Shown in pieces: positions 1 through 10,958 of a stretch of DNA of 64,000 nucleotides. A program made the translations under genes and the position numbers. This stretch comes from an uncultured Prolixibacteraceae bacterium (GTDB taxonomy: Bacteria; Bacteroidota; Bacteroidia; Bacteroidales; Prolixibacteraceae): NCBI GenBank assembly GCA_913063265.1, contig CAJXZG010000014.1:19986-83985 (forward strand), given 5' to 3'. Each line of letters begins with the position of its first letter. The stretch's first letter is position 1. Below the pieces are notes generated by a model. It saw only the letters and a list, made by a program, of their open reading frames with translations. It was not told the origin of the DNA and searched no databases.

Positions 1-1018
1 CAGGCTCATTTTTTTTGCGTTTAAATTCATCAGAAGCTACAATTCCGGGAATCAATCCCTTTGATGCCGGCAACTCCTCAATCGAATCAGGAACTTTTCC
101 GTCGATTCCCAAAACCGGCCAGCCATTTTCCCATTTCACCGGAACCAAATACGGAATTCGTCCCACAGCTCCAAAATCCCTGAAAAGATAAGCATACCAG
201 TTGCCTTCGGGAGTGTCAATCAAACCACCCTGTGCCACGCCTAAATCCTGCAATGCCAGTTTCCCTTCCCAGGGACCATGAATATTATCTGCCCGGTGAA
301 TAACAACAGTGCGCATTCCACCACGCGGCCAGGTAATAATGAACAGGTAATACTTCCCGTTTACCTTAAAAAGTTGTGACCCTTCACCAAGGCCACTGTT
401 GGCTCCGGAGGGTATGTTGGCATTTTCAATCAAAACTTTTTCAGTTCCTTCTTTTAATCCCGAAAGATCCCCTTTTAATTCAGCAATCCTGAGTTTTTTT
501 ACTCCCCAGATGATATAAATTTTACCGTCGTTGTCGAAGAAAATGGTATGGTCGTGAATAGAAGGTGCAAACGAAATGGTTTCCCATGGACCATTCTCAA
601 TGTCTTTGGTTTTATAAATATAGGTTTTGCCTGTATTCCCCGAAAAAGTGGATACATAATAGGTGTCTTTGTGGTAACGGATGCAACTTGCCCATGAACC
701 CCTGCTGTACATACTTTTCCCGTTATTCAGATTCAGGTCGTCCGCATCTCCCAAAGTTTCATACGCATAATTTACGAGTTTCCAGTTTACCAAATCTTCC
801 GATTTCATGATGGGAACACCCGGATTCATGTGCATGGTAGTGCTGCTCATGTAATAGTTTTTTCCTACCCGAATCATCGACATGTCTGGGACATCGGCAA
901 AAATCATCGGATTGCTAAAGGATTTTTCAGCTTTGTTTTTGGTGTTTTGAGCTGATAAACCCAATTGGCCTATCCATAAAATGAAAATTATCAGGGAAGT
1001 AGTTTTTTGTATTTTCAT
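1..1018 (-). CDS. GH43 family glycosidase (beta-xylosidase/arabinofuranosidase type), 3' end outside window
   Basis: The reading frame starts at an ATG at 1018 and runs without a stop to the window edge, about 339 codons, so the C-terminus is missing. The first 23 residues are a signal peptide ending near LSAQ, so the enzyme is exported. The mature protein begins with a five-bladed-propeller GH43 pattern: NPMIFADVPDMS gives the probable catalytic base Asp near residue 45, followed by the usual blade sequence MKSEDLVNWKLV. Later segments (SIHDHTIFFDNDGKIY, GLGEGSQLFKVNGKYY) match the pKa-modulator Asp and catalytic Glu blades. The family removes xylose or arabinose from xylan or arabinan; the exact subfamily was not assigned. 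It lies 23 bp downstream of the GH127/146-type gene and is read last in that run. Confidence 0.9.
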   Translation of the reverse strand, partial: MKIQKTTSLIIFILWIGQLGLSAQNTKNKAEKSFSNPMIFADVPDMSMIRVGKNYYMSSTTMHMNPGVPIMKSEDLVNWKLVNYAYETLGDADDLNLNNGKSMYSRGSWASCIRYHKDTYYVSTFSGNTGKTYIYKTKDIENGPWETISFAPSIHDHTIFFDNDGKIYIIWGVKKLRIAELKGDLSGLKEGTEKVLIENANIPSGANSGLGEGSQLFKVNGKYYLFIITWPRGGMRTVVIHRADNIHGPWEGKLALQDLGVAQGGLIDTPEGNWYAYLFRDFGAVGRIPYLVPVKWENGWPVLGIDGKVPDSIEELPASKGLIPGIVASDEFKRKKNEP

Positions 1019-1040
1019 AACAAAGACTTATAAAATAAAG

Positions 1041-3446
1041 TTATTCAGATGGTTTTTCGTTTTTGACCAGACGAATAAAATAAACCGCTCCGGCAGTTGA
1101 ACGCTCATGAGCCCGAAATTTCACCCGTATTTTTTCTTTTCCTTTGAGCATAAAATCGGGAATGGAATATTCCACATCCTGAAAACCACTCAGGTTCCAT
1201 TTTCCTGTATTATCTTCAGAAATCAATTTTTTATCATCGATAAAAATATCAAACTTCCTGGTTCCCCATTCGGCACCCCAGTATCGAACTAACAGGCTGA
1301 GATTGGTTTCAGATTGAGTAGCCATTTCGTAACTAAAATAGCCTCCGTTTCTTGCATCGCGCCAAAACCGATCCTGAAAATTGCCGGCATTTGAATTTGA
1401 TTTTTCCATAAAATGGTCTGCTTCGGGTTGTTGTTCTCCGGGAGCTACAAAATCCACAGTTCGCTTCTCCAAATCCAACCTCTCTTTTTCAAGATAAGCC
1501 AGCGAATCGAGGTAAGATTCATATTCTGAATTTGAAAGTGCCATCCAGTACATCATATATCTTGAATCATGGATTTGAAAAAATGGTTCAAACTCGATAT
1601 TTACAGGATTAACTATTTTTAAATCGGGAGCAATAAAATGCATGGGTTTATCTTTTTGCGGAATGATTTTATTACCAATGTTTGATAAATCATCTTCAAT
1701 TATTATGGGTGCTTTGTCTATCGGAAGTTTTTCTCCACTGGCAATGTGCCCCCAGCGACTGTCGTCGGCTACCAGTCCTTTTAAGTTTTCGTTTCCTGTT
1801 TTTGCTGCCAGAAGAATTGGTCCTCGCAAAAATGCAATATATTCAGGAACATTTGGCATGTGTTCAACCGAAGTAAGCATGGGCAACGAAATTTGCACTT
1901 CATCTCCTTTTTTCCAATCACGCTTAACAGCGATATAAGAAGAAGAAGTTACTTCAAATTTTTCAACCTTACCGTTAATTTTAATTTGTAAAATCCCTTC
2001 TTTTAACCACTTCGGATAACGAATCATCAAAGTAAAATCAGAATCTCCTTCACTAATAGTCAATTTGGTTTTTTCTTCATAAGGGAATTTTGTTTCCTGG
2101 AGTATTTTAATTCCTTTTTCTTTCCAGTTCAGTTCTGAAGGGATAAATAAATTCAGATACAATGAATCCGTTGTATGGGTGTAAATAAACTGGTTGTATT
2201 TTCCATGATCCTCCATTCCACTTCCAACGCAGCACCACATTGCTTCATTGGGTGCAGAATAAACCCTGTAATGTCTTGGGCGTGCCGGTGTGAAATACAC
2301 ATAACCTCCGTGTTCGGGATGCTGAACTGACAATATGTGGTTGTACAATGTTCTTTCGTAGTAGTCCACAATTCTGGCAGAAGGATTTGTACGAAAAAGT
2401 CCTTCTGTCAAACGAAGCATGTTGTAAGAATTACAGGATTCCGGCCCCTCTACTTCATTAACAAAATCGATGCTTGAAGATACGCTCGGGAAATGCTCTC
2501 TCCTGCTGTTTCCTCCAAAAGCAAGCGTACGGTTTTGGGTTACCGTTTCCCAGAAAAATAACCCTGCTTTTTGATAGTTTTTATCATTGCTTAGTTCCGC
2601 AATTCTTTGAAATCCGATGGCTTTCGGCACCTGGGTGTTGGCATGCAGGTTGTCAAGGTTATCATTTTCTGCAGCCATTGCATCCAGCAACATCCGGTGT
2701 GAAAAACGTTTGGCAGCAGTCAGGTATTTTTTTTCTCCGGTTATTTGATATGCATCGGCAAAAACTTCATTCATCCCTCCATGTTCGATATCGAGCATCG
2801 ATTGCATTTGCTCATCAGAAAGCTCAGAAGTGATATTGATTCCCCAATCGCAGAATTTCAGAAAAAGATTTTTGGCATCTTTATTTCCTGTATAATGCCA
2901 GGCATCGCGCAAGCCTGCATACATTTTATGAAGATTGTACCAAGGAACCCATGCCGAGCGAAATGCCCGTAATTCACCTTTTTTGAAGGCAGTCCAGATA
3001 TTTTTACTATTGGGTACTCCACCAACAAATCCAACTCCCCAGTCGGGATAATTCCTGGCACTGGCTTCCTGACAAGCTTTGAGCTCAGAAATCATATATT
3101 CCATTCGTTTCTTACATTCTTTATTTCCGGTGGCAGCATAATTCATAGCCATTGCAGTGAGATAATGTCCCCCGATATGTCCGTCGAGACCATCCCAGTT
3201 TTTGTAACTCTCGCCTTTGGGTGACAAACCAGCTTCTTTTCTGTAAGGAGCCAGCAGGCGATCAACATCGTATTGCAAAAGAACATCAATATTCAGGTCG
3301 CAGGCATGTTTAAACGGGCCATCCAGCAATTGTACATCCTGCAAAGGGAATTCGTTGGAGTAAAGCCGTTCCTGAGTGTATCCAATTCCGTTAATGAATA
3401 AGAAAATCAGGAGTGAGTATATAAGAACTATGTTTTTCATTTTCAT
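1041..3446 (-). CDS. GH127/GH146-type beta-L-arabinofuranosidase (DUF1680)
   Basis: An 801-residue exported protein of the DUF1680 superfamily, which removes beta-linked L-arabinofuranose with a cysteine nucleophile. I start it at the ATG at 3446 (MKMKNIVLIYS...), because this gives a clean signal peptide; the frame can be extended to a TTG at 3470 but nothing supports that. The opening FPLQDVQLLDGPF and the GHIGGHYLTAMAM segment are typical of the GH146-like branch. The catalytic cluster is visible: Glu336 and Cys338 in GPESCNSYNM, and the adjacent pair Cys405-Cys406 in MWCCVGSG, corresponding to the zinc-bound Glu/Cys set of characterised GH127 enzymes. A C-terminal beta-sandwich region (about 690-795) follows. 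It sits between the GH51 and GH43 genes, consistent with stepwise arabinan or arabinoxylan debranching. The choice between GH127 and GH146 is by sequence impression only. Confidence 0.9.
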   Translation of the reverse strand: MKMKNIVLIYSLLIFLFINGIGYTQERLYSNEFPLQDVQLLDGPFKHACDLNIDVLLQYDVDRLLAPYRKEAGLSPKGESYKNWDGLDGHIGGHYLTAMAMNYAATGNKECKKRMEYMISELKACQEASARNYPDWGVGFVGGVPNSKNIWTAFKKGELRAFRSAWVPWYNLHKMYAGLRDAWHYTGNKDAKNLFLKFCDWGINITSELSDEQMQSMLDIEHGGMNEVFADAYQITGEKKYLTAAKRFSHRMLLDAMAAENDNLDNLHANTQVPKAIGFQRIAELSNDKNYQKAGLFFWETVTQNRTLAFGGNSRREHFPSVSSSIDFVNEVEGPESCNSYNMLRLTEGLFRTNPSARIVDYYERTLYNHILSVQHPEHGGYVYFTPARPRHYRVYSAPNEAMWCCVGSGMEDHGKYNQFIYTHTTDSLYLNLFIPSELNWKEKGIKILQETKFPYEEKTKLTISEGDSDFTLMIRYPKWLKEGILQIKINGKVEKFEVTSSSYIAVKRDWKKGDEVQISLPMLTSVEHMPNVPEYIAFLRGPILLAAKTGNENLKGLVADDSRWGHIASGEKLPIDKAPIIIEDDLSNIGNKIIPQKDKPMHFIAPDLKIVNPVNIEFEPFFQIHDSRYMMYWMALSNSEYESYLDSLAYLEKERLDLEKRTVDFVAPGEQQPEADHFMEKSNSNAGNFQDRFWRDARNGGYFSYEMATQSETNLSLLVRYWGAEWGTRKFDIFIDDKKLISEDNTGKWNLSGFQDVEYSIPDFMLKGKEKIRVKFRAHERSTAGAVYFIRLVKNEKPSE

Positions 3447-3539
3447 TTTAGTATTTCTCTGTAACTGCAACTTTTTTATCTGTAAACTTTTTTTATTTGA
3501 TGTCCCGATAAAAGGTTTTTATAATTTAATTAATCAAAG

Positions 3540-5507
3540 CTAATTTCGGGATTTTATTCTGATTACCGTTAACGACATGGGGGGAGCCAGATAATCCATT
3601 TTTTTTGCAGTTTTAATTTCTGAATATACCGGAACAATATTATCCGGATTTTCAAAAGTATTTTCATCTTCAGGATTACCTTGTAACAAAGTTTTTTCTG
3701 CCAAAGGATCTATTTTCCCAAATTTTCCCAGGTTGATTTTCATTGGTTTTTCCGAATCTGAATAATTCACCATTTTCAGAATAACATCGCCTGTTTTACT
3801 GTCGAAAACGCAAGATGCAGCGAGGGTCGTGTCGTTTTCATTTTTTGAAATTATATCCTCGAAATACTGATCTCCCGAGTTGTTCATAAACATTTGCTGT
3901 ACATAAAAATTGGGGGTTGGGCAAATGTTTACATTGTCGAAAAATACCATGTCGGTGCGCCATTGTGTAAAATCCTTTTTGGCCAGTAAAGGAGCGTACG
4001 AAGCCATTCTTACCACATCGCCGTTTCTTTCAAGTCCAATCATATACGCTGCTTCAGCAATTGCATTTTGTAATTTGTTCCCCCACGATGCATATTCCCC
4101 CAGGTAAACTTCCGAAGAATTTCTGTCGTAGCTGTCGTATCTTTTCTGATTGCCCATAAACCATGCTGGATCGGTGTAATAATGTTCATCTATAATTTGA
4201 ACTTTGATTTCTTCAGCCAGTTTCCAGCCTTTGTCAAAATCCTCTCCGCTATGGAAAGGTCCCACCGTTCCGATGATGGTAATTTCAGGATGTTTTTCTT
4301 TAACTGCATCGTAAATCATTTTAAAACGTTCTTCAAATTCGGGAGTAATTTTATCTTCATTCCCAATTCCCACATATTCGAGTTTAAACGGCTCTGGATG
4401 TCCAGCTTCAGCACGTTTTGCACCCCACTTGGAGGATACAGGGCCATTTGCCCACTCGATTAAATCCAGAACTTCCTGAATGTATTCCTCCATTTCTTCA
4501 TCGGGAATGGCTTGCTGTCCCTGTCCGCCAATTCGCCAGGTACCACCCGAATTCTGGCAACTTACAGCAGCTGGTAAAACCGGAACCGGTTTGGCACCAA
4601 TGTCTTCACAAAACTGGAAATATTCAAAATAGCCCAGTCCCAAACTCTGGTGATATCCCCAGATATTTCGTTGTTCCACACGCTGTTCCAATGGTCCGAT
4701 GGTGTTTTTCCAGCGGTACATGTTTTCGAGTCCGTCTCCATGAACGAGGCATCCACCAGGAAACCTCACAAAAGCAGGTTTCATTTGAGCCAGTATTTCT
4801 GCAAGATCGGCACGTAAGCCGTTTGGCCTGTTTTTAAAGGTTTTTTCAGGGAAAAGCGAAACCATATCCATTGCCAGTTTTCCATTAGTTCTTGCAAGAA
4901 CAACAAGTTTTGCCGTATCGCAATCTGAATTTGTTTTTAAGGTACTTGTATATTTTTGCCAGTTGTCAGAAGAAATGGATACGGTATTTTCAGCCAGCGT
5001 TTCACCTTTTGTATTCTCGATGCCGATAAACAAATCAACAGGATTACCGGAAAGCTTTTTTGCAAAAAGTGAAAAATTGTAATTCTCACCTTTTCGAACA
5101 ACAATTCCATCAAAACCGGAGTTTTTTAATCCAACACCAGAAACTCCCTTAAATTCTTCATAGTGTCCTATAAACTCTGCATCGAGAACAATGTAGTGTG
5201 GATTGTTGGGATGTACGGGCGATCTTGTTTCCACGCAGATTTTACCATAGGAGTAACCCGGACTAACATATTCCCAATAGGAAAAGGGGTGCCATTCACG
5301 GCGCTCAGTTGGATTGTATTCAAAGGAACGGTTTTGCACCAGTTCTGCATATAAACCGCCATCAGCAGCATAGTTGATGTCTTCAAAAAACAAACCGAAA
5401 AGGTCGGTGCTGATTGCTTTGCCCCCTTTTATTTTTTGGCTCATTGTTGTTGTTGAAACAAGCAAACCTGTAACCAAGATTAAAGCAGTAATTATTCTAT
5501 TTAGCAT
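3540..5507 (-). CDS. GH51 alpha-L-arabinofuranosidase, exported
   Basis: A 655-residue protein that hydrolyses terminal alpha-L-arabinofuranose from arabinoxylan or arabinan. After a signal peptide (about 1-23) comes DLFGLFFEDINYAADGGLYAE, trimmed here to the family hallmark FGLFFEDI. A CBM4/9-like jelly roll covers about 75-215. The TIM barrel contains VRFPGGC (248-253), the acid/base Glu384 in GIGNED, and the nucleophile Glu471 in YLGEYAS. The length is normal for secreted Bacteroidota GH51 enzymes with the inserted jelly roll. It follows the GH43 gene by 22 bp and precedes the GH127/146-type gene by 93 bp, and is probably co-transcribed with both. Confidence 0.95.
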   Translation of the reverse strand: MLNRIITALILVTGLLVSTTTMSQKIKGGKAISTDLFGLFFEDINYAADGGLYAELVQNRSFEYNPTERREWHPFSYWEYVSPGYSYGKICVETRSPVHPNNPHYIVLDAEFIGHYEEFKGVSGVGLKNSGFDGIVVRKGENYNFSLFAKKLSGNPVDLFIGIENTKGETLAENTVSISSDNWQKYTSTLKTNSDCDTAKLVVLARTNGKLAMDMVSLFPEKTFKNRPNGLRADLAEILAQMKPAFVRFPGGCLVHGDGLENMYRWKNTIGPLEQRVEQRNIWGYHQSLGLGYFEYFQFCEDIGAKPVPVLPAAVSCQNSGGTWRIGGQGQQAIPDEEMEEYIQEVLDLIEWANGPVSSKWGAKRAEAGHPEPFKLEYVGIGNEDKITPEFEERFKMIYDAVKEKHPEITIIGTVGPFHSGEDFDKGWKLAEEIKVQIIDEHYYTDPAWFMGNQKRYDSYDRNSSEVYLGEYASWGNKLQNAIAEAAYMIGLERNGDVVRMASYAPLLAKKDFTQWRTDMVFFDNVNICPTPNFYVQQMFMNNSGDQYFEDIISKNENDTTLAASCVFDSKTGDVILKMVNYSDSEKPMKINLGKFGKIDPLAEKTLLQGNPEDENTFENPDNIVPVYSEIKTAKKMDYLAPPMSLTVIRIKSRN

Positions 5508-5529
5508 TTTTTAAATTTCAAAAATATTT

Positions 5530-7290
5530 TTATTCCACTTTTGCATCATTCGCTGAAGTGGCATACAAACCCAGCAAACAACCTGTAAAACCACCTGCTA
5601 CATCTGTCGAAAGGATATCGCCGGAAACAGTTCCTCCTACACTCTCAAAATCGTTTCCGTTGATTGAATAAGAGAATTCATATTTATCCCCTTTTGCTGA
5701 AACCTTAAGACGGATGGGCTGGCTGATGTCGATTTTTGTACTGCCGACAATTTCAGAATTGGTTTCCCGGCTTCGTCTTTGCCGCCGGTTTTTTTGTAAT
5801 ACCAGGTAATAATCGCTGTCTTTTTTTGTTATACCGAAAACATAATTGTATCCTTCGCTTTGCATGGCAACAATACCGGCAAGATCAGAGGCTGAATCCG
5901 GATTGTAATTTAGGTCAACCGAATAAGAAAAACTTTTGTGCATCTGGCGCATAAAAAGGGTTGAAGTTGGCGCAACTTGTTTGATATTGGTATCAAATGG
6001 AGTAATCTTCAAACCTTCCTTTTCAATTGAAATAAAATTTTCTCTCGGCCCGCGGAGTCCAATCCAATGTTGGGATAGCTTTTCTGATTTAAAATCATCG
6101 GTAAAAGTAAAATTCCCATTGGGGAAAAATCCGTTTTGTCCGGTTTTATTCTGCACTCCTTCCGGCAGTTTTAATTTGGGTTCCATGGGAACAAGCCCGT
6201 TAACAAAAACAGGGAATTCTCCCGACCAGTCGACAGGTAAGATAAAGGTTTCGCGGCCTGTATTTACCCTTTGCTCCTCGTTTGGACGAACTGCTAAAAA
6301 TACACCGTACCATTGTCCGTTTGGTCCTTCGATAATATCGGCATGCCCGGCCCAGTCCACTTTGTTTTCCCTTTCTCTCGGGAAATAGCGCTGGGTTAAA
6401 ATTGGATTGTTTGGAGCAGGAATGTAGGGTCCTTTGGGATTTTCACTTTTAAATATCACTTCGCTGTGCCAGCCGCCTGTTCCTCCTTCGGCACACATCA
6501 AATAATAAAAGCCGTCTTTTTTATAAATATGAGGTGCTTCAATCCAGATGGGTTTTTTTGACAAATCAACACCACCATCAACAATAATTTTATCGGTGCC
6601 CGCAATTACATTGTCTTTTTCCAAATCGTACTCCCAGATTTTAATAACCCGGTGTCCATTGTAAAGTTCTTTTCCCCGGTCGGGAGCATCGTTGTGGACC
6701 ACATAAGCCTTGCCATCGTCATCAAAGAAAATCGATGGATCGATACCGCCAAAACTCAATTTTATCGGATCGCCCCATCCCTGATGTGGATCTTTTGTTT
6801 TTACAATAATGTTATTCAGTCCACCGGTGAATGCAGTAGTAATCATGTAAAAAGTGTCGTTGTTTGGATTGTAGCTTATTCCCGGAGCGTAAACACCGGA
6901 ACTGATTCCGCAGTTGTGTGTGTCAAAAGTTTGAGGATTGTTAAGCACGCCACCGAGCGAAGTCCAGTTTATCAAATCTTTTGAATGAAAAATCGGAACA
7001 CCCGGAAACATGGCAAAGGATGAACAAACCAAATAGTAGTCGTCGCCTTTTTTAGTAATCGCCGGATCTGGGTAACAACCCTGAAGTATTGGATTGTAAA
7101 ATTCATCCTTCTCAAGAGGATGATCATTGTAAACCTGGTCATCACCTACATAAACAAAATTTGAAAATACAGGTGAATTGGCTGCCTGTTTACCCTGTGC
7201 AGCAATTTCGGAATTAAAAAAGTTGATTGCCAGAAACAAAAAGAAAAATGCTTGTTTGATTAAATTAAAATTGGATTGCGTTGTATTCAT
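5530..7290 (-). CDS. GH43 beta-xylosidase/alpha-L-arabinofuranosidase with C-terminal concanavalin-like domain
   Basis: A 586-residue exported glycosidase. The signal peptide ends near residue 32. The GH43 propeller covers about 62-385, with the catalytic base Asp75 in GCYPDPAI, the pKa modulator Asp184 in GGIDPSIFF and the acid Glu251 in IEAPHIYKKDG. A C-terminal domain (about 395-586) with DDFKSEKLSQHWIGLRG at its start is the beta-sandwich found on two-domain xylosidases, where it helps to shape the active site. The likely substrates are xylo-oligosaccharides or arabinosyl side chains; the specificity cannot be read from the sequence. It starts 4 bp after the stop of the esterase gene and so belongs to the same transcript. 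Confidence 0.93.
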   Translation of the reverse strand: MNTTQSNFNLIKQAFFFLFLAINFFNSEIAAQGKQAANSPVFSNFVYVGDDQVYNDHPLEKDEFYNPILQGCYPDPAITKKGDDYYLVCSSFAMFPGVPIFHSKDLINWTSLGGVLNNPQTFDTHNCGISSGVYAPGISYNPNNDTFYMITTAFTGGLNNIIVKTKDPHQGWGDPIKLSFGGIDPSIFFDDDGKAYVVHNDAPDRGKELYNGHRVIKIWEYDLEKDNVIAGTDKIIVDGGVDLSKKPIWIEAPHIYKKDGFYYLMCAEGGTGGWHSEVIFKSENPKGPYIPAPNNPILTQRYFPRERENKVDWAGHADIIEGPNGQWYGVFLAVRPNEEQRVNTGRETFILPVDWSGEFPVFVNGLVPMEPKLKLPEGVQNKTGQNGFFPNGNFTFTDDFKSEKLSQHWIGLRGPRENFISIEKEGLKITPFDTNIKQVAPTSTLFMRQMHKSFSYSVDLNYNPDSASDLAGIVAMQSEGYNYVFGITKKDSDYYLVLQKNRRQRRSRETNSEIVGSTKIDISQPIRLKVSAKGDKYEFSYSINGNDFESVGGTVSGDILSTDVAGGFTGCLLGLYATSANDAKVE

Positions 7291-7294
7291 CAGT

Positions 7295-8200
7295 TTATTT
7301 TATATTGTTTTTGTCGTTTAAAAAATCTACCATTTTTTTATAATATTTCTCTTCAAATAAACCAGGTCCGTGTTTGGCATCCGGCACAAGGATAAACTCA
7401 CTTTCAACCCCGGCTTTTTGTATACTTTCATACAAAACTTCACTCTGACAAAAAGGAACCAGTGGGTCTTTGTCGCCATGCAAAATCAGGAATGGTGGAT
7501 CATCCTTATCGACATAGGTAACAGGATTTGCCAGGGCGCATTTGTCTTTATTCTCCTGAATGGCACCACCTACCAGATTTGATTCCGGTGAGTTGGCGGC
7601 ATTGTGTGTCATAGTGCTTCCACAGGAATCCATGGTTAAAAAATCTGTGGGTCCAAACCAATCTACTACTGCATCCACAGAACTGCTGAAGGATAAATGT
7701 TCACCAACATTTCCTTCAATATCCGCTGTAGCTTCACCGATTGTGAATGTACCCACAGCGCCTGAAGTTCCTGTTAATGCCGCCAGATGGCCTCCGGATG
7801 AAAAACCGGTGATGGCGATAAACGAAGTATCAAGATTGTAGCTTTTGGCATTGGCCCGAAGGAATCTTACCACAGCTTTTATGTCGTTAATCTGGGCAGG
7901 AAATTTGGCATCGTTGCTTGAACGGTGGTTGGGTGCGATAAGCGCATAACCTGCATCCAGCAAAGGTTTTCCAATCGTATGAAGTACACTTTCTTTTGAA
8001 TTATTTGAAAACCATGCACTACCGTAAACCGCAATTACTACAGGATACTTGGGTTTTTCGACTTCAGGCAGAATTATATCAAGGTTGTGGTAAATCTCTT
8101 TATTTCCGGCATAATTTACATCTTTCCATTTGTTTGCAGATGTTTGTCCAAAAACATTGCTGAAAGCAGATAAGATGACCAAAGTCAATAAATATTTCAT
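7295..8200 (-). CDS. Alpha/beta-hydrolase, BD-FAE-like carbohydrate esterase
   Basis: A 301-residue exported alpha/beta-hydrolase. A signal peptide (1-19) is followed by a YGSAWFSN oxyanion-hole segment, where relatives carry HGG[AG]W; the His is absent here. The triad can be placed as Ser134 in GFSSGGH, Asp245 in HGDKDPLVP and His277 in DAKHGPG. Bifunctional diesterases of this group remove acetyl and feruloyl groups from xylan. It lies between the CE1 gene (6 bp) and the GH43 gene (4 bp), which fits a role in deacylating the arabinoxylan substrate. A generic lipase or peptidase-like role cannot be excluded. Confidence 0.82.
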   Translation of the reverse strand: MKYLLTLVILSAFSNVFGQTSANKWKDVNYAGNKEIYHNLDIILPEVEKPKYPVVIAVYGSAWFSNNSKESVLHTIGKPLLDAGYALIAPNHRSSNDAKFPAQINDIKAVVRFLRANAKSYNLDTSFIAITGFSSGGHLAALTGTSGAVGTFTIGEATADIEGNVGEHLSFSSSVDAVVDWFGPTDFLTMDSCGSTMTHNAANSPESNLVGGAIQENKDKCALANPVTYVDKDDPPFLILHGDKDPLVPFCQSEVLYESIQKAGVESEFILVPDAKHGPGLFEEKYYKKMVDFLNDKNNIK

Positions 8201-8206
8201 AGCCTG

Positions 8207-9344
<1,138 letters not shown>

Positions 9345-10901
9345 ATGAGACATCTAATTCTACTTTTCACATTATTCTTTTTGGCTTGCTACGTTTTTGC
9401 ACAGCAAAAAACAGATGTTCAAATAATTAATGACAAAGGCTATGTTCAATACAGTGATTTTGGAGCCATTGGTGATGGCAAAGCTGATGATATGAATGCC
9501 ATTATTGCAGCTCATGAATTTGCCAATGAGCATGGATTAAAAGTAAAAGCCGATGAGGGAGCTACCTATTATATTAACGGGGAAGACCGTACAGCAATAA
9601 TTCAAACAGATACCGATTTTGGTACTGCTGCTTTTATAATAGATGACAGAGATGTGGAAAACAGAAATTCCAGTGTTTTTTTGGTGAGCTCGGGAAAAAA
9701 GTCTTTTAAACCTGAAGGAATTTCATCGCTGAAAAGAAATCTAAAAAAAGTAGAACTCAAATTCCCCGGAGCTTGTTTGATAACAGTTACAAACTCAAAG
9801 GTTAAACGATATATCCGTTTTGGTCCAAATCAAAATAACGGTCATTCACAAACCGATATTTTTATTGTTGATAAAGAGGGAAATGTTGACATGGATGCCC
9901 CTGTTGTTTGGGATTTTGATGAAATAACAGAAATCTCAGCCCTACCGATCGATGCCGAAACACTTACAATTTCCGGCGGACGTTTTACTACCATTGCCAA
10001 TCAGGCTGAATCGAAATATACCTACTACAGCCGAAATATAGCCATTAGACGTTCCAATGTTGTGCTAGATGGAATAGAGCACTATGTAAAGGGTGAAGGA
10101 GAACAGGGTGCACCGTACGGAGGTTTTATAAATATCCGGGATTGCGCTTATGTGACCGTGAAAAACACCTTACTTACCGGGCATAAAACTTACACAACGA
10201 TAGGATCGGCAGGAAGGCCGGTAACCATGGGTACGTATGATCTTTCGGTAAACCGTGCCTTAAATGTTTCTTTTGTTAATGTTACTCAGACCAACGATAT
10301 CAATGACCGTACTTACTGGGGAATCCTGGGGTCAAATTATTGCAAAAACCTTGTATATGATAATTGTACTTTGTCGCGTTTTGATGCCCATATGGGAGTA
10401 GCCAATGCCACGGTAAAGAACTCAACCATGGGACATATGGGTATTAATGCTATTGGGACAGGTACTTTTCTTGTGGAAAATTCGACCATTCGTGGAAGTA
10501 CCCTGATTAACCTGCGTTCAGATTACGGGAGTACCTGGGAAGGGGAGTTTATCATTCGGGATTGTGTTTTTGTTCCCAGGAACGGCCGTTTTAATAATGT
10601 CAATTTAATTGGCGGTTCTTATTCAGGGCAACACGATTTTGGTTACACATGCTATATGCCGGAAAAAATCACCATCGAAAATCTTCATATCAATGATTCG
10701 AAGCATTCCGAAAATTACAGGGGCCCTGCCCTTTTTGGCAACTTTAATCCAAAAATGACCGACGGTTCTTATGTCGAGAAATATCCTTATGTCATTACAA
10801 AAGAGCTTGTTTTAAAAAACATTACCACTGAAAGTGGAAAGAAAATAAGGATTAGCGACAACGAATATATGTTCAGGAATGTGAATGTGAAAAATATGTA
10901 G
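9345..10901 (+). CDS. Secreted right-handed beta-helix protein (pectate-lyase-superfamily-like)
   Basis: A 518-residue protein from the ATG at 9345 (MRHLILLFTLFF..., signal peptide ending near FAQQ). The frame continues upstream to 9291, but only the inner start gives a signal peptide. YVQYSDFGAIGDGKADD near the mature N-terminus is the opening of the pectate-lyase-3/GH28-type beta-helix superfamily. The rest is rich in short N/T/V repeats (VVLDGIEHYV, VTVKNTLLTGH, LVYDNCTLSRF, FLVENSTIRGS) that fit successive coils of a parallel beta-helix. Catalytic residues of a known lyase or GH28 enzyme were not identified, so the activity is unknown. It is divergent from the arabinoxylan run, which suggests a role on the same plant material. 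Confidence 0.8.
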   Translation: MRHLILLFTLFFLACYVFAQQKTDVQIINDKGYVQYSDFGAIGDGKADDMNAIIAAHEFANEHGLKVKADEGATYYINGEDRTAIIQTDTDFGTAAFIIDDRDVENRNSSVFLVSSGKKSFKPEGISSLKRNLKKVELKFPGACLITVTNSKVKRYIRFGPNQNNGHSQTDIFIVDKEGNVDMDAPVVWDFDEITEISALPIDAETLTISGGRFTTIANQAESKYTYYSRNIAIRRSNVVLDGIEHYVKGEGEQGAPYGGFINIRDCAYVTVKNTLLTGHKTYTTIGSAGRPVTMGTYDLSVNRALNVSFVNVTQTNDINDRTYWGILGSNYCKNLVYDNCTLSRFDAHMGVANATVKNSTMGHMGINAIGTGTFLVENSTIRGSTLINLRSDYGSTWEGEFIIRDCVFVPRNGRFNNVNLIGGSYSGQHDFGYTCYMPEKITIENLHINDSKHSENYRGPALFGNFNPKMTDGSYVEKYPYVITKELVLKNITTESGKKIRISDNEYMFRNVNVKNM

Positions 10902-10958
10902 TGTAAAGCAGCCTAAATTTACTTAACTTTATAAGTTGTTCAAATTCAATTTAATACT

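Noticed and set aside
3447..3470. An N-terminal extension of the GH127/146-type gene to a TTG start
   Set aside because: The inner ATG at 3446 gives the better signal peptide and an ordinary start codon; the extension adds eight residues with no visible function.
4418..4837. A 139-codon plus-strand open frame opposite GH51
   Set aside because: It is a shadow of the GH51 coding frame with no recognisable domain.
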